This document shows, piece after piece, positions 39,316-52,006 of a stretch of 64,000 bases of DNA. A program made the translations under genes and the position numbers. Source of the stretch: Fischerella muscicola SAG 1427-1 = PCC 73103 (GTDB lineage Bacteria > Cyanobacteriota > Cyanobacteriia > Cyanobacteriales > Nostocaceae). The stretch is from contig NZ_AJLJ01000065.1 in NCBI RefSeq assembly GCF_000317245.1, forward strand, positions 1 to 64,000, written 5' to 3'. Each line of letters starts with the position of its first letter. Position 1 is the stretch's first letter. The notes beneath the pieces were generated by a model. The model did no database searches. It saw only the letters and a list, made by a program, of their open reading frames with translations, and was not told the DNA's origin.

Positions 39316-40213
39316 GGAGTAAGAACAATGCCAACTTTAAAATATTCCCGCTTGAGAATGAGTTTTGCTTCTTGCCCCAAGGGGGAAGGGTAGCTAACAC
39401 TAATTCTCTTTTCTAGCTTAACCTGGATTTTTTTGATACTTCCAAGGTTTGTAGCATAAAATTCTTTACAAAGACCACTAAATTATGTTCACTCTGGTTG
39501 GTTTTCGGCTAGTTGAGCATGACTCAGAAAATTTTGGCTAGTTGCTCTCAACGGTAGGCAAGCCTATTATTATTTGGTTTATTATTCGTCATATCCCTAA
39601 ATTTAGGATATGGTTGGTTTTCACATTTGATCGGCTTTTGATTGATAAGTAGGCTCTGAGTATACTTTTTTGCCTATTTTTTCTAATTTAGTAGCTAAAA
39701 TTACTGTATAGACACAAATACCCGGATGTCTATATTTCGATCTTTAGAGTTTAGCTGTTCACACTTTATTACCTCTACCAATACATATATCATTTGAGGA
39801 CACATTAAATTTCAGGCTATTGCAACCACTTGATAACGGGTGGTGAATGAGATAACTAATTTATCGAGTACCTAATTTTAACGTATTTCTAGTGGTGAAA
39901 ACAAAATATAAAGAGGCTTTCATAAATGACTGTCTAGCCAAATCAAAATTAATGTTTTCATCAGGATCAAATCAATCTTCAACAAGTGTTTGCCAATTAC
40001 CTAAATCAAAAATTTACAGAGTAGATATACTTAATTTATATTCCTACAAATTATCATGGGATTTCTGTCACTAATTTAACAACATAAATTTTTCTCTGAG
40101 TGTAAGTGAAAGGCAGTTATGCGAAAGGCAAAAAATAGAAGAGAAAATCTGCTTGTTATTAGGTTTCATAAATAGGAGTTTTTAGTTTTTTCTAAATATA
40201 CATATAGGCTAAC
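39316..40213. other. Large spacer between rpoC2 and hisD
   Basis: About 900 bp without a supported gene. The one frame of 60 codons (39892-40074) has GTG start, no ribosome site and no recognisable composition. A small inverted repeat (CATATCC / GGATATG) lies near 39588-39611. The hisD promoter should lie in the 39316-39500 part. No tRNA-like cloverleaf was seen. Confidence 0.55.
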
Positions 40214-40251
40214 AAAAAGTGAGGATGTAGTGAATTCGGCTACATCCCCAC
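40214..40251 (-). terminator. Intrinsic terminator of the rpoBC1C2 operon
   Basis: Read on the minus strand, GTGGGGATGTAG pairs with CTACATCCTCAC (12 positions, one G-U) around a 9-nt loop, followed by TTTTTG. It lies 23 nt beyond the rpoC2 stop. Confidence 0.88.
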
Positions 40252-40273
40252 CTATATTTCTGACTACGCTAGT

Positions 40274-43200
40274 TTATTCGTCGTCTTCGTCCTCGAAATC
40301 ATCTTCGTCGTAGTCGTCTTCGTCATCTTCTGTGAGATCGTTGATTTCACCAGGAATCAAATCATCATCATCCAAAATTGACTTTGGTCTACTACCATAA
40401 GTGGCTTCTCCCATTCCTAGAGCTGGAGAGTCTAAGTTGTAGGTACGGGCTGTGCGATCGTCCAGCACCATATCTAATGGATCTTCAACTTCATCCAAGA
40501 CACTATTGCTGAAAGAATCAGTATAGTCTTCGACTATACCAGGTTCTTCGTAGGCATTAAAGCCTGTACCAGCAGGAATCAATCTTCCGATAATCACGTT
40601 CTCTTTCAAACCACGTAACCAGTCAGATTTACCTTCGATCGCAGCTTCGGTTAATACCCGTGTCGTTTCTTGGAAAGATGCGGCAGAAATGAAGCTATCA
40701 GTATTTAATGATGCTTTGGTAATACCCAATAGTACAGGTGTATATTGCGCCCTTGCACCACCAGTAATTGCCATAGCTTCGTTTACCTGCTCAATTTGAC
40801 GCAGTTCTACCAATTCACCAGGTAGCATTGTGGTGTCACCACCATCATCGACCCGGACTTTTGCAGTCATTTGTCGGACAATTACTTCAATGTGTTTGTC
40901 GGCAATATCAATCCCTTGAGACTGATAAACTAATTGCACTTCATTCACAAGGAAAGTCTGTACTTTCTGCAAAGCATGGCTGGCGCACGCATAAACTCCA
41001 TCTTCAGAACCAAGGTTAAAGAAGACTTCTAAGATTTCATGAGGATTAGCAGGTCCATCTGTGAGTGTTTGTCCCGCACTAATTGTTTGTCCATCGGTAA
41101 CTACTAGGTTTTGTCCTGGTCCGAGTGGGTAATCTGTCACTACGCCGTTGGGTTCGATCACTTTGACAGCGATCGCTTCATCACCATCACCATAGATGAC
41201 TTTGACTTCTCCTGATCTCTTGGCCAAGATACACGCTTCTTTGGGCTTACGAGCTTCGAGGAGTTCTTCAATTCTCGGTAAACCTTGGATGATGTCTCCT
41301 GTCTTGGCGCGTTCAAACACCAGCAGTACCAAATTATCACCGCGCTGTACCAAATCCCCATCTTCTACTTGTAAAATCGCACCAGCACTGACGCGGTAAG
41401 GACGACCAACACGAATGGTAACAGAGTAGTTTTGAGTTGTAAGTGCTGATTCGTCAGAACCTGTTTCCCCTGTCTTTTCTGCTTTTTTCACTGCTACAAC
41501 TTGCCCAGATTCTTCAGCAAAGACTCCTGGAGCAATTTCTGTACCTTCTACTATCAAATCACCCGGCTTAAATTTGGGCTGGACAGCAGTACTCATCCTC
41601 AGCATATCGTGTTGTTTACGCAACACTAAGCAACGACGAACAGCTTCCGTACCTTTCTTGACGCCCCGCACGATACCGCCTTCTTTACACAAAATTTGGG
41701 TACGTGCTACTACTGCACCAGGAGCAATGGTTTGTCCGTCTTCAACCTCAAGGGTTGTATTCGTACTACCTTGAGTAGCATCAGCAGTAATATCTCGACG
41801 AACTGTTAAAGATTCCAAAATCACCAGTTGCAAACGCTGAATTTCTGGATCATCGGCATCAGCAACCAATTCAATATCTGCTGCTAAGGGGGAGGCTGTA
41901 TGGTCTTGTTCGTCTTCTTGCTCAATTTCCAACACTAGTTGGGTTCGCAGCAGTTCTACGCCTTCAACACATTTAACGCGTTCAGAATCTTTGTAGGGTA
42001 AACGTTGTACCGCTCGCAACTCAATCGAACGAGCTGTTTGCTGACTCACGGATGTGGTAGATGGCACATCAGGGTAGTTTGGTACGGCATACTCAACTAC
42101 GGAACGAACCAATAAAGCTGGACCTTCTGGTGTTTCCACGTACTGAATGTAGCGTAGTTCATTAAAGGTTTGCCCCAGCAATTCTTCACCAGGCTGGATA
42201 AAAGTATTATCCTTGCTCATAACTGCTTCTGGATCATCGACCATCAGCAGTTCTCCGGGCTTAATCACCACTTCCCGCAAAATGTCATTTTTTTGGGTAA
42301 CTTCGATGACACCATTATTTTGGCAGAAGATATCTTTAACTACCTCAGTACCAGCTTCAACATACTGACCGTCTTCTACCAATAATAGGGAGATGTCTTT
42401 GTTAACTTCGTGGGTTTCTTCGGGAATCCATAGTAAGCTTCCTCCCTGTACCACTTCGTAACCTTGTTTGGCTTTGCCTTTTTTCTGGACTTCTACACCG
42501 GCGTATCTGAGCATTCCACCAGTGCTGGTACGATAGCGATCGTCAATTAACTCAGCAACTACCTGACCATTTTGAACTTTGGTGCCTGGGGTAGCTCTGA
42601 GGTTGAATACTTGGTTGTTACCAGTACTAACCAAGTAATTATTTTTACCTTGAGAGCTTTGGACAGTCACTGTAGCTTGATCTAAAACTACAGAAGCCGT
42701 AATAATTTCAATTTCCCGCGTTGACTTACCTGGGGTTGCTTCTGGCACACGCACCACACCACCATGCTGAGTGGTGAGTTTGGTTTCTGCCAACACACCA
42801 TTGGTAGCAACAGTATCGTTTTCTTTAACCACCAATTCGGCACCAGGTGGTAAGTTATAAACTTCCCCTGACAAAATCCAGATCAAACCACCCCGTGCGG
42901 CTGTAGTGGTAGTGTTCCCTTGACGGTCTGTTTTTTGTTCTGCGACAACATCGGCAAACTTTACTTCCCCTGCTAAGTCAGAAGCTACGTCTTTCACAGC
43001 TTTTTCTGTATTAGCACGAGTTGTGCGTCCGCCAAGTGCGACTTCTGCGATTAACTGGCCCTGCTTGACTTTTTGTCCATCGACAACGTACAGTGTTGAG
43101 CCTTGAGTAAGAGCAATTTCCTTGGTGGTTGAGTTACCAGCATCCAAGGTCAAAGTGTTGTTGGCTTCTACATATAAAGCATCTTCACCGTGGCGGGTAC

Positions 43201-44320
43201 GATAGGGTCTTGTCCGCAAGCGGCGAGGGAAACGAACTGTACCATCAATTTCGGCACGTTCTTGTTTAGCAACTTCCCCAGTGAACACACCGCCTGTGTG
43301 GAAAGTACGCATCGTTAACTGCGTACCTGGTTCACCGATACTTTGAGCAGCAATAATACCGACAGCTTCACCCAAATCCACCATTTTGGCATGGGCTAAA
43401 CTCCAACCATAGCAATGTTGGCAAACCGATCGCGCAGCTTCGCAAGTCAAGGGCGATCGCACAACGACTTCAGTCACACCTGATTTTTCGATGATTCTTG
43501 CCAAATCATCAGAAATGGGTGTATTTCGGGCTGCAATAACTTCACCTGTAGTTGGATGTATTACATCTTCCCCTACTACTCGTCCCATAAGGCGGGTTTC
43601 TAGCCGAATCATGACTTTACTACCTTCAGTCATGGCCCGAATGGGGATGCCTCTGGTAGTACCACAATCAAATTCGCGGATAATCACATCTTGGGAAACG
43701 TCCACCAGACGACGGGTGAGATAACCGGAGTCTGCTGTGCGGAGGGCGGTATCTACCAAGCCTTTGCGCGCACCATAAGAAGAAATAATGTACTCGGTGA
43801 CGGTCAGTCCTTCCCGGAAGTTGGTTTTGATCGGCAAGTCGATAATTTCTCCTTGCGGATCTGCCATTAGTCCCCGCATACCTACCAATTGCCGTACCTG
43901 GGAGATATTACCCCTGGCTCCAGAGAATGCCATCATGTACACGGAGTTGAGGGGGTTTGTCTTTTTGAAGTGGGTGACAACTTCGTCTTTCAGGGCTTCG
44001 GAAGTACCGTTCCAGGTATCAATTACTTTTTGGAAACGCTCTACTTCCGTAATTTCCCCACGTTGGTAACGTTCTTCAGTGGCGCGAATTTCTGCTTCTG
44101 CGGCCTCAAGGAGCGATCGCTTGGAAGGAGGCACCATCAAGTCTTCTACACTGATCGAAACCCCAGCTTTGGTAGCATAGCGGAACCCTAATTCTTTTAA
44201 TTTGTCCGCCATCACAGCCGTCCGGGCTGTACCATAGTGTGTAAACGACCAAGAAATTAAGTTTCGCAGTTGACCTTTGTCAACGACACGATTGCGGAAA
44301 ATTATTTTGTCATTAGTCAT
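40274..44320 (-). CDS. rpoC2: RNA polymerase beta' subunit, C-terminal part
   Basis: This 1348-residue subunit is the C-terminal half of the split beta' subunit of cyanobacteria and plastids. The N-terminal part has [21 protein letters not shown], the trigger-loop region [19 protein letters not shown], and a zinc-binding cluster [19 protein letters not shown] long SBHM insertion (about 340-980) typical of cyanobacterial RpoC2 follows, then [20 protein letters not shown]. The C-terminus is very acidic ([17 protein letters not shown]). It assembles with RpoA, RpoB, RpoC1 and omega. It is last in the rpoB-rpoC1-rpoC2 operon and separated from rpoC1 by 136 bp of repeats. Confidence 0.98.
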   Translation of the reverse strand: MTNDKIIFRNRVVDKGQLRNLISWSFTHYGTARTAVMADKLKELGFRYATKAGVSISVEDLMVPPSKRSLLEAAEAEIRATEERYQRGEITEVERFQKVIDTWNGTSEALKDEVVTHFKKTNPLNSVYMMAFSGARGNISQVRQLVGMRGLMADPQGEIIDLPIKTNFREGLTVTEYIISSYGARKGLVDTALRTADSGYLTRRLVDVSQDVIIREFDCGTTRGIPIRAMTEGSKVMIRLETRLMGRVVGEDVIHPTTGEVIAARNTPISDDLARIIEKSGVTEVVVRSPLTCEAARSVCQHCYGWSLAHAKMVDLGEAVGIIAAQSIGEPGTQLTMRTFHTGGVFTGEVAKQERAEIDGTVRFPRRLRTRPYRTRHGEDALYVEANNTLTLDAGNSTTKEIALTQGSTLYVVDGQKVKQGQLIAEVALGGRTTRANTEKAVKDVASDLAGEVKFADVVAEQKTDRQGNTTTTAARGGLIWILSGEVYNLPPGAELVVKENDTVATNGVLAETKLTTQHGGVVRVPEATPGKSTREIEIITASVVLDQATVTVQSSQGKNNYLVSTGNNQVFNLRATPGTKVQNGQVVAELIDDRYRTSTGGMLRYAGVEVQKKGKAKQGYEVVQGGSLLWIPEETHEVNKDISLLLVEDGQYVEAGTEVVKDIFCQNNGVIEVTQKNDILREVVIKPGELLMVDDPEAVMSKDNTFIQPGEELLGQTFNELRYIQYVETPEGPALLVRSVVEYAVPNYPDVPSTTSVSQQTARSIELRAVQRLPYKDSERVKCVEGVELLRTQLVLEIEQEDEQDHTASPLAADIELVADADDPEIQRLQLVILESLTVRRDITADATQGSTNTTLEVEDGQTIAPGAVVARTQILCKEGGIVRGVKKGTEAVRRCLVLRKQHDMLRMSTAVQPKFKPGDLIVEGTEIAPGVFAEESGQVVAVKKAEKTGETGSDESALTTQNYSVTIRVGRPYRVSAGAILQVEDGDLVQRGDNLVLLVFERAKTGDIIQGLPRIEELLEARKPKEACILAKRSGEVKVIYGDGDEAIAVKVIEPNGVVTDYPLGPGQNLVVTDGQTISAGQTLTDGPANPHEILEVFFNLGSEDGVYACASHALQKVQTFLVNEVQLVYQSQGIDIADKHIEVIVRQMTAKVRVDDGGDTTMLPGELVELRQIEQVNEAMAITGGARAQYTPVLLGITKASLNTDSFISAASFQETTRVLTEAAIEGKSDWLRGLKENVIIGRLIPAGTGFNAYEEPGIVEDYTDSFSNSVLDEVEDPLDMVLDDRTARTYNLDSPALGMGEATYGSRPKSILDDDDLIPGEINDLTEDDEDDYDEDDFEDEDDE

Positions 44321-44456
44321 TTGTCAAGAGTCCTTAGTCAAAAGTCCAGAGTCAATAGTAGAGACGCGATTCATCGCGTCTGTACAATAGTCAAAAGTCC
44401 AGAGTCAAGAGTCAAAAGTGAGCTAATGACAATTGACCAATTAAATTGACAATTGA
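44321..44456. repeat. Dispersed repeats between rpoC1 and rpoC2
   Basis: AAAGTCCAGAGTCAATAG units flank a perfect palindrome AGACGCGAT-TC-ATCGCGTCT (44363-44382). CAATTGACCAATTAAATTGACAATTG follows. The stem would be present in the polymerase mRNA. Confidence 0.75.
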
Positions 44457-46334
44457 CTAACTTGCGATCGCTTCCTGAATTGCCTTGTTGTAAATTACAC
44501 GACCTGCCGTCGTGTAAATATACTGAGAAATGATATTACCTTGAGCGTCTTCTCTAACTCGACGGTACTTATACAACTTAGTGACGCTACCATCATCATT
44601 CTTGGTCACTTCTTGTGGCTCATGATCCGGTTGACTTGACTCAACTTCACCGTCGTAACGAACATAGATATAGGCGTGCAGGTCTACTTGATCCTGATCA
44701 AAAGCCATGATCACATCTTCTAAAGAAGCAAAATATAGTCCTGCACCTTTAGTGGCGTGGGGATTTTCTGCGGTTAAGTAATAAGAACCTAACACCATAT
44801 CTTGGCTAGGTGTAATGATCGGCTTACCTGTAGCAGGAGACAAAATGTTGTTAGAAGCCAACATCAATAATCGCGCTTCTGCTTGTGATTCCAGAGATAA
44901 CGGTACATGTACCGCCATTTGGTCTCCGTCAAAGTCAGCGTTAAAAGCTGGACATACTAACGGGTGTAGCTGGATGGCTCTTCCTTCTACCAAAATTGGT
45001 TCAAAAGACTGAATACCCAAGCGGTGCAGTGTCGGAGCCCGGTTTAACAAAACGGGGTGTCCTTCAATTACTTCTTCCAAGACATCCCAAACACTTGGGT
45101 CAGACCGGGAAATAAGTTTTTTCGCAGCTTTAATATTGTTTACCATGCCACTACGAATCAGGCGGTGGATCACAAACGGCTGGAATAGCTCAATCGCCAT
45201 TTCCCGTGGTAAACCACATTGGTGGATATGCAACTTTGGCCCGACCACAATTACAGAACGTCCGGAGTAATCTACCCGTTTACCCAACAAGTTTTGCCGG
45301 AAACGCCCTTGTTTACCCTCAATAATGTCTGACAATGATTTTAAGGGACGGTTATTTGCTCCAACTACCGTCCGTCCCCGCCGACCGTTATCAATCAACG
45401 CGTCTACCGCTTCTTGCAGCATCCGTTTCTCGTTGCGAACGATAATCTCCGGAGCTAATATCTCTTGTAAGCGTGCCAGACGGTTATTGCGGTTAATTAC
45501 CCGACGATACAAATCATTCAAGTCACTGGTTGCAAAGCGTCCACCATCAAGCTGTACCATCGGGCGTAAATCTGGCGGAATCACAGGAATTACAGCCATT
45601 ACCATCCACTCTGGTTTTGAGCCAGTGGCAATAAAGTTGTCAATTACCCGCAAACGCTTAATTAACTTCGCTCGTTTTTGACCTTTAGCTGTGGTAATTT
45701 CTTCGCGCAAATTTTCAGCTTCTTGTTCGAGGTTAATATCAGCAAGTAGACGCAGTAATGCTTCTGCACCAATGCCAACCTCTACACCTTGTAAAGTAGA
45801 ATCTTCGCTGTAAATCTGATCTTCAATTTCTAGCCACTGGTCTTCACTAAGTAATTGTTTATAACTTAGGGTTTCAGCATTACCAGGGCTAAGAACTACA
45901 TAGGAATTGAAATAAACAATTTGCTCTACATCCCGCAAGGGCATATCCAAAAGGATGGAGATATAACTAGGAATACCTTTGAGATACCAAACGTGAGCTA
46001 CAGGCGCAGCGAGTTTAATGTAACCCATGCGATGGCGACGTACTCGCGATTCGGTAACTTCGACACCACAACGTTCGCAAACAATGCCGCGATGCCGTAC
46101 TCTCTTATACTTACCACAATGACACTCCCAATCTTTTGCTGGGCCAAAGATGCGCTCACAGAACAAGCCATCCATCTCTGGTTTCAGAGTCCGGTAGTTA
46201 ATCGTCTCTGGTTTAGTGACTTCACCAACGACTTGACCATTTGGTAGTGTTCTTTCACCCCACTGACGAATACGTTCGGGCGATGCCAAGCCAATTTTAA
46301 CGTAGTCAAACTGATTAGTTTGGGCGTTTCTCAT
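44457..46334 (-). CDS. rpoC1: RNA polymerase beta' subunit, N-terminal part (gamma)
   Basis: This is a 625-residue subunit. The N-terminal zinc ribbon CxCx6CxxC-type cluster is seen in [20 protein letters not shown]. The catalytic NADFDGDQM (about 464-472) that binds active-site Mg2+ is intact, and [23 protein letters not shown] (split over the clamp and active-site region) is conserved. Length matches cyanobacterial RpoC1. It is the middle gene of the polymerase operon. A 205-bp repeat-bearing gap separates it from rpoB, longer than needed for a tight operon. Confidence 0.98.
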   Translation of the reverse strand: MRNAQTNQFDYVKIGLASPERIRQWGERTLPNGQVVGEVTKPETINYRTLKPEMDGLFCERIFGPAKDWECHCGKYKRVRHRGIVCERCGVEVTESRVRRHRMGYIKLAAPVAHVWYLKGIPSYISILLDMPLRDVEQIVYFNSYVVLSPGNAETLSYKQLLSEDQWLEIEDQIYSEDSTLQGVEVGIGAEALLRLLADINLEQEAENLREEITTAKGQKRAKLIKRLRVIDNFIATGSKPEWMVMAVIPVIPPDLRPMVQLDGGRFATSDLNDLYRRVINRNNRLARLQEILAPEIIVRNEKRMLQEAVDALIDNGRRGRTVVGANNRPLKSLSDIIEGKQGRFRQNLLGKRVDYSGRSVIVVGPKLHIHQCGLPREMAIELFQPFVIHRLIRSGMVNNIKAAKKLISRSDPSVWDVLEEVIEGHPVLLNRAPTLHRLGIQSFEPILVEGRAIQLHPLVCPAFNADFDGDQMAVHVPLSLESQAEARLLMLASNNILSPATGKPIITPSQDMVLGSYYLTAENPHATKGAGLYFASLEDVIMAFDQDQVDLHAYIYVRYDGEVESSQPDHEPQEVTKNDDGSVTKLYKYRRVREDAQGNIISQYIYTTAGRVIYNKAIQEAIAS

Positions 46335-46539
46335 TTGTTTAATGCTGCGTTTAAGTTATGACTTCACAAACAACACGGGCATAATTAACCGTGCTAGTGG
46401 GAGGAGTATTTAGTTTTAACCAGTAGTCAAGGGTCAAGAGTCAATAGTAGAGACGCGATTTTACTCTTACCTTGAAGCCACTCTTACGAGCGTCTACGCG
46501 TCTGTACAATGGTCATTTGCTTTGACAATGGACTATTGA
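46335..46539. repeat. Dispersed repeats between rpoB and rpoC1
   Basis: AGTCAAGGGTCAAGAGTCAATAG is followed by AGACGCG (46451-46457) ... CGCGTCT (46497-46503) enclosing TTACTCTTAC...AAGCCACTCTTACGAG, then GTACAATGGTCATTTG. A close relative of the inner part is at 56133-56192. Confidence 0.75.
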
Positions 46540-49500
46540 CTATTCCTCTTCTTCCATCGACTCGCGGCTTAGGGATTCGTAGGTCGGACGTGGAGGTGTA
46601 CGACGGGCGTTATTGTCTGCCATCAAATCAACTTCTACGTCTACAGTACTGCCATCTGTTTGGGTTTCCACCTTATGGACGGCAATATCCAAACCTAGAG
46701 ATTGCAATTCTCGCATTAACACCTTGAAAGACTCTGGTGTTCCTGGTCGAGGAATGGCTTTACCTTTGACGATCGCATTAAGTGCTTCATTGCGCCCTTG
46801 CATATCGTCGGATTTAACTGTCAGCAATTCCTGCAAAGTGTAAGCTGCACCAAAGGCTTCCAATGCCCACACTTCCATTTCTCCAAATCGCTGACCACCT
46901 TGTTGAGCTTTACCACCCAAGGGCTGTTGAGTTACCAAGGAGTATGGGCCAGTAGAACGAGCATGGATTTTATCGTCTACTAGGTGTACCAGTTTCAGCA
47001 TGTAAGCCACACCCACAGTCACCGGTCGGTCAAAGGGTTCGCCAGTACGACCGTCATAGACCAGAATTTTGCCTGGGTCATCTGGGTTAAATACCCAGTT
47101 TTTGCCAGTTTCATCCCGTGCTTCTTGCAATTTGCCATGAACAATTGTGCGGGATGCTTCTTGACCGTACATTTCATCAAAGGGCGTAATCTTAAACCGC
47201 ATTCCCATGATGTGACCAGCCCAACCCAACAGACACTCAAATACTTGTCCGACGTTCATCCGGCTAGGTACACCCAAGGGGTTGAGGACGATATCAACTG
47301 GTGAGCCATCAGGTAAATAGGGCATGTCTTCCATTGGCAAGATCTTGGAGATAATCCCCTTATTGCCGTGGCGTCCTGCCATTTTGTCACCGACTTGGAT
47401 TTTCCGCTTCTGGGCTACATACACCCGCACTACCATGTTGGCTCCGGGTGGTAGTTCGTCGCCTTGTTCGCGGGTGAAGATCCGCACGTCTACAACGCGT
47501 CCTTTTTCACCGTTGGGTACACGTAAGGAGTTATCTCGGACATCCCGTGCTTTTTCACCGAAGATTGCTCGCAGTAGTTTTTCTTCGGGTGGTTGATCAG
47601 ATTCACCTTTGGGAGTGACTTTACCAACCAGAATATCTCCAGCTTCTACCCATGCACCAATGCGGATAATTCCCTGTTCATCTAAATTCCGCAAGGCGTC
47701 TTCACCGACGTTAGGGATTTCTCTGGTGATTTCTTCTGGTCCCAGTTTGGTCTGTCTCGCCTCAATTTCATATTTTTCAATGTGAATTGAGGTGTAGATA
47801 TCATCCTGTACTAATCTTTCGGAAATCAAAATCGCGTCTTCGTAGTTATAGCCTTCCCAAGGCATATAAGCGACGACGATATTTTGTCCCAGCGCCAATT
47901 CTCCGCCTTCAGTTGAAGAACCATCTGCTAGTACTTGACCAGCAACAACCCGTTCACCCATGCGGACGAGGGGTTTTTGGTTGAGGCAAGTATCTTGGTT
48001 GGAGCGCTGGTACTTAGATATGATGTATTCAATTTCCGCTGGGGGTTTGGCACTTTCTTCTCCTGGGCGTAGTCGTGGACGTACGCGAATTTTGGTCGCA
48101 TCTACATAAGTGACGTCGCCGTCGGTGCGGGAGACAATCACCATCCCAGAGTCTCTAGCTCCCTGAGCTTCTAAGCCTGTACCTACCAAAGGACGTTCTG
48201 GTTTGAGTAGGGGTACAGCTTGCCGTTGCATGTTCGATCCCATCAGAGCGCGGTTAGCGTCGTCATGCTCCAAGAAGGGAATCATGCTCGTAGCTACGGA
48301 CACAATTTGTACAGGCGAGACTGCTATATAGTCTACTTGTTCCGGCGTTGTGGTGGAGAATTCCTGACGGTAGCGTACAGGTACTTCAGGACCAATCAGA
48401 TGACCGTTTTCATCAATTGGCGCATCTCCCGCCGCTACCCGGAAGTCGTCTTCTTCATCGGCGGTCATGTAAGTTGGCTGAATATCGTACCTGACGCGCC
48501 CATTTTCTACAGGACGGAAGGGCGTTTCTAAAAAGCCGTATAGGTTCACCCGTGCATGGGTTGCCAAGGAACCAATTAAACCAGCGTTGGGACCTTCTGG
48601 TGTTTCAATTGGGCAAATACGTCCGTAGTGCGATGGGTGAATATCTCGGACAGCGAAACCGGCACGTTCGCGAGTCAAACCACCAGGACCAAGGGCAGAC
48701 AGACGACGTTTGTGGGTCAATTCTGCTAAGGGGTTGGTTTGATCCATGAACTGCGACAATTGGCTGGAGCCAAAAAATTCTTTAATCGCTGCTACCAAAG
48801 GTTTGGGGTTGACCAAGGAAGCGGGGGTGAGAACTTCGGCATCGGATACAGTCATCCGCTCACGAATTATTCGTTCTAAACGGTTTAAACCAACTCTGAC
48901 TTGGTTTTGCAGTAACTCGCCGACGCTTCTAACCCGGCGATTTCCGAGGTGATCTATGTCGTCTATGCTACCAATATCATATTCCAGGTTAATGAGGTAA
49001 TCCACCGCAGCCAAGATATCTTGGGGGGTGAGTACGCGCATGGTTTCTGGTACTTGTAGACGCAGTTTTTTGTTGAGTTTATAGCGTCCGACACGCCCTA
49101 AGTCATAGCGTTTAGGATCAAAGAAGCGAGAGTCAAGGAGTTGTTGTCCACCCAAGACTGTCGGTGGTTCACCCGGACGCAGTTTGCGATACAGTTCCAT
49201 CAGGGCTTCTTCTTCGGAGAATTGCCCTTCTTTTTCGATGGTTTTTTGGAAATATTCGGGGTGGCGCAGGGCGTCGAAGATTTCATTATCTGACAATCCT
49301 AATGCTTTTAATAGCACTTGGGCCGACAATTTGCGGGTTTTGTCGATGCGTACCCACACTAAGTCGTTACGGTCTGTTTCAAATTTCAGCCAAGCCCCCC
49401 GGTTAGGAATTAAACTAGCTGAATAAGTACGCCGTCCGTTTTTGTCAATTTCTGATTTGTAGTACACTCCTGGCGATCGCACGATCTGGTTGACAATCAC

Positions 49501-49863
49501 TCGCTCTGCACCGTTTATAATAAACGTGCCGCGATCTGTCATCAGAGGCAGATCTCCAATAAATACTTCTTGTTCTTTGATTTCCCCCGTTTCTTTATTG
49601 ATCAAACGCGTGGGTACATACATTTGGACAGCATAAGTGCTATCCCGCCGCTTGGCTTCGTCAACGTCGTACTTTGGTTCCTTCAGTTTGTAATTCTGAC
49701 CTAAAAAGTGCAGTTCAAGTTTGCCAGTGTAGTCAGTAATAGGACTAAAGGAGTTAAGTTCTTCGATTAGCCCTTCTTCTAAAAACCAGCGAAAACTAGA
49801 ACGCTGAATTTCAATTAAGTCGGGCAACAAAAAGGCGGGTTCCATTATTGTGTCGTTAGTCAT
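46540..49863 (-). CDS. rpoB: RNA polymerase beta subunit
   Basis: This subunit is 1107 residues from ATG 49863 ([20 protein letters not shown]), which follows AGGTAGAGG. An upstream ATG (49956) only adds unrelated residues. Present are the rifampicin region ([32 protein letters not shown], in pieces over about 400-432), [46 protein letters not shown] and the C-terminal [24 protein letters not shown]. Length is the short cyanobacterial type. The order rpsT-tatD-rpoB-rpoC1-rpoC2 on one strand is a conserved cyanobacterial neighbourhood. Confidence 0.98.
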   Translation of the reverse strand: MTNDTIMEPAFLLPDLIEIQRSSFRWFLEEGLIEELNSFSPITDYTGKLELHFLGQNYKLKEPKYDVDEAKRRDSTYAVQMYVPTRLINKETGEIKEQEVFIGDLPLMTDRGTFIINGAERVIVNQIVRSPGVYYKSEIDKNGRRTYSASLIPNRGAWLKFETDRNDLVWVRIDKTRKLSAQVLLKALGLSDNEIFDALRHPEYFQKTIEKEGQFSEEEALMELYRKLRPGEPPTVLGGQQLLDSRFFDPKRYDLGRVGRYKLNKKLRLQVPETMRVLTPQDILAAVDYLINLEYDIGSIDDIDHLGNRRVRSVGELLQNQVRVGLNRLERIIRERMTVSDAEVLTPASLVNPKPLVAAIKEFFGSSQLSQFMDQTNPLAELTHKRRLSALGPGGLTRERAGFAVRDIHPSHYGRICPIETPEGPNAGLIGSLATHARVNLYGFLETPFRPVENGRVRYDIQPTYMTADEEDDFRVAAGDAPIDENGHLIGPEVPVRYRQEFSTTTPEQVDYIAVSPVQIVSVATSMIPFLEHDDANRALMGSNMQRQAVPLLKPERPLVGTGLEAQGARDSGMVIVSRTDGDVTYVDATKIRVRPRLRPGEESAKPPAEIEYIISKYQRSNQDTCLNQKPLVRMGERVVAGQVLADGSSTEGGELALGQNIVVAYMPWEGYNYEDAILISERLVQDDIYTSIHIEKYEIEARQTKLGPEEITREIPNVGEDALRNLDEQGIIRIGAWVEAGDILVGKVTPKGESDQPPEEKLLRAIFGEKARDVRDNSLRVPNGEKGRVVDVRIFTREQGDELPPGANMVVRVYVAQKRKIQVGDKMAGRHGNKGIISKILPMEDMPYLPDGSPVDIVLNPLGVPSRMNVGQVFECLLGWAGHIMGMRFKITPFDEMYGQEASRTIVHGKLQEARDETGKNWVFNPDDPGKILVYDGRTGEPFDRPVTVGVAYMLKLVHLVDDKIHARSTGPYSLVTQQPLGGKAQQGGQRFGEMEVWALEAFGAAYTLQELLTVKSDDMQGRNEALNAIVKGKAIPRPGTPESFKVLMRELQSLGLDIAVHKVETQTDGSTVDVEVDLMADNNARRTPPRPTYESLSRESMEEEE

Positions 49864-50511
49864 GCCTCTACCTTTGTCAACCTGGTTAAACTTGTCGGTG
49901 TGTGGGAACTTCTCCTTACACCACCTGCTGTGTGCAGGTGCAGGCAAACGGAGCAATTAAACCTGGAAAGAGCAATTTTGGCAAGAGGGTATTTGCTCCC
50001 TTTGCTGGATTTCCAAAAACAGAAGATGGTTCAATTTCGCCCTAGTGTGTCTTGCTCTGTTCACTTCTCCTCCAAAAACCGCGTTTTTATTTGACGCAGT
50101 TCTTTTGACAGTTGCCTTTCATAGACTGTGGTGTCTTTAACCCAAAGCGATGATATCCTAGTACTGAGCAAATGATTTTCTCAGCTTGCGGTTTGTCTAT
50201 GTAGCTTGAGGTTTGCGGATAATATTCACAAAAAAATTTCGTTTATAAATTTGCATAATTCTATCGAGCCAAAATCTAGCTCTACCTGAGTGGGAAGTGG
50301 GTAGTTATAGATTTTTAGCATCATGTGTGGAGCTTAGGAGGATGATCAAGCGAATAGTTGTACAACAAAAGCCGAGAAGTCAGTAATTTGCCTCCTTAAA
50401 CATTATGGCGCAAGTAAATATTTTTTGGAGGGTACAATAATATCATATTTTTGTCACCTCAAATTTTATTTTCCAGAAATAGTCATAAAAAATACACGTA
50501 ATACATTATTT
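49864..50511. other. rpoB leader/promoter region
   Basis: 648 bp upstream of rpoB on the minus strand. A CACCTGC/GCAGGTG stem with a 5-nt loop lies at 49922-49940, 59 nt before the rpoB start, where it would be in the mRNA leader. No coding frame is supported. The polymerase operon promoter should be here but was not resolved. Confidence 0.5.
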
Positions 50512-51297
50512 TTATAGCGTCAAACCGAATAATTTACAGGCATTTTGGGTAGTAAGAGCTGCGATCGCATCAGTGGTTTCTCCTCGTAGGTGGGCTACTT
50601 GTTCAGCTACGTAGCGAACATAAGCGGGTTCGTTACGTTTTTCACCCCGTTTTGGCACTGGTGCCAGAAAAGGACAATCTGTTTCAATCAACAGGCGATC
50701 GCTTTTCACCATCGCAGCAGATTCTTGAATTTGTTTAGCGTTTTTAAAGGTGACAGTACCGCTAAAGCTGATGTAAAAACCTAGATCCAGAAACCATTGG
50801 GTTTCTTCTGGCGTTCCGCCCCAGCAGTGCATTACACCTCGTACAGTCTCACCTTTGAGATTTTTCCATTTTTGCAGTACTTCCCTGACTTCTGCCGTTG
50901 CATTACGGCAATGGATGATCACTGGTAAATTGAGTTCAGCTGCTAAACTCAGTTGTGTTTCAAACACCAGGTATTGCTGTTCGTAGTTGTCAGCTTTGTA
51001 AAAATCTAGCCCCATTTCTCCAATTGCTACTACTTTAGGATCAGATAGAGCCAGAGATTTAATCTCATCTGCTGTTTGATTATTCCATTTGTCTGCATCT
51101 AAAGGATGTAAACCTACAGCAAAGCTAAGTTCGGGGAACTGATGAGCTAAAGCCGCAATACTAGGAAATTCCTTTGGCTCGACACAGGAGTGGACTAAAT
51201 GCACTACACCCGCTTCTTGCCACCGCGATCGTACTGTTTCTAAATCTGACTGGAAAACATCAAAGTTGATGTGAACGTGGGTATCTATTAGCTGCAT
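50512..51297 (-). CDS. tatD: TatD family metal-dependent hydrolase (DNase)
   Basis: This is a 261-residue TIM-barrel enzyme of the amidohydrolase superfamily. Metal ligands are visible: H7/H9 in DTHVHINFD, Glu in [10 protein letters not shown], His in VIIHCRNA and GVMHCWGG, and Asp in [12 protein letters not shown]. The family end [16 protein letters not shown] is intact. TatD proteins are 3'-5' exonucleases acting on DNA and sometimes D-tyrosyl-tRNA. It lies between rpsT and rpoB on the same strand. Confidence 0.93.
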   Translation of the reverse strand: MQLIDTHVHINFDVFQSDLETVRSRWQEAGVVHLVHSCVEPKEFPSIAALAHQFPELSFAVGLHPLDADKWNNQTADEIKSLALSDPKVVAIGEMGLDFYKADNYEQQYLVFETQLSLAAELNLPVIIHCRNATAEVREVLQKWKNLKGETVRGVMHCWGGTPEETQWFLDLGFYISFSGTVTFKNAKQIQESAAMVKSDRLLIETDCPFLAPVPKRGEKRNEPAYVRYVAEQVAHLRGETTDAIAALTTQNACKLFGLTL

Positions 51298-51299
51298 TG

Positions 51300-51372
51300 T
51301 TAGTTTTTTGTTTTTTGTCCTTTGTCATTTGTCATTTGTAACGACAAAGGACAAATGACCAATGACCAATGA
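51300..51372. repeat. TTTGTCATTTGTCATT inverted repeats between tatD and rpsT
   Basis: GTCCTTTGTCATTTGTCATTTGT is mirrored by ACAAAGGACAAATGACCAATGACC, a long hairpin-forming repeat. Similar CAATGACAAATGAC tracts recur at 21240, 24780, 56200 and 63940. Confidence 0.75.
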
Positions 51373-51678
51373 CTATGATGCAGTTGCTGCTGGTTGGCTG
51401 TGGGCTTTTAATCTTTGAGCTAGTCTAGATTTTTTTCTAGCTCCATTGTTGGGATGGAGGACACCTCGCTTCACAGCTTTATCGATTTTGCTGTAAGCTT
51501 CCGACATCCGAGTCTGAACTTCTTGCTGTGATTCAGCGGTTGGGTTTGCTGCATAGGTTTCTACCGCAGCAAAGTATTTCTTCATCAGCGTCTTAACAGC
51601 TGATTTATAAGCTTTATTCCTTAAACGATTGCGCTCTGCGATTTTGGCGCGCTTGAGAGCAGACTTTGTATTCGCCAC
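51373..51678 (-). CDS. rpsT: 30S ribosomal protein S20
   Basis: This 101-residue basic helical protein binds 16S rRNA. Canonical features are [26 protein letters not shown] (in two parts at the N-terminus), [40 protein letters not shown]. The GTG at 51678 gives the family N-terminus. Upstream TTG/ATG alternatives add about 11 residues that do not belong. It is first in the rpsT-tatD-rpoBC run. Confidence 0.95.
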   Translation of the reverse strand: MANTKSALKRAKIAERNRLRNKAYKSAVKTLMKKYFAAVETYAANPTAESQQEVQTRMSEAYSKIDKAVKRGVLHPNNGARKKSRLAQRLKAHSQPAATAS

Positions 51679-52006
51679 AGTCAGTTCCAGAAAGACTATA
51701 AATATGTACACACACTACTAGACTTACTAATATAGCATCCAAAACGCCAATGTTATGATTCCTGAGAAAAAAGTCTGTTTTTTGTATTTGAGTCTACATT
51801 CTTGGGGACAGGGAATCGGGGATCGGGAATAAGGCGTTAGTTATTGTTCTCATGTCCCCCATATCCCCTGTGTCTCCCTTGTCCCCTTTGTTCCCCTTGT
51901 CCCTGATCCCCCATTCCACTTGCCATCTTCATAATTTGTCATCGTCAAAAGCTATCTTTCTCTGCTAACAGTAGTCACTCAGTAGATCAAAATAAATTTT
52001 AAGAAT
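51679..52006. other. Spacer with G/A-C/T repeat
   Basis: At about 51800-51915 is a GGGGACAGGGAATCGGGG block followed by CATGTCCCCCATATCCCC and CTTGTCCCCTTTGTTCCC-type sequence. This is the free, intergenic form of the element found inside coding regions at 8247-8360 and 10825-10945. No gene is seen. Confidence 0.65.

Noticed and set aside
39892..40074. 60-codon frame between hisD and rpoC2
   Set aside because: GTG start, no ribosome site, AT-driven composition and no recognisable motif; probably chance.
49857..49956. Longer rpoB N-terminus from 49956
   Set aside because: The added 31 residues ([12 protein letters not shown]...) are unlike any RpoB start, and a ribosome site lies before ATG 49863.
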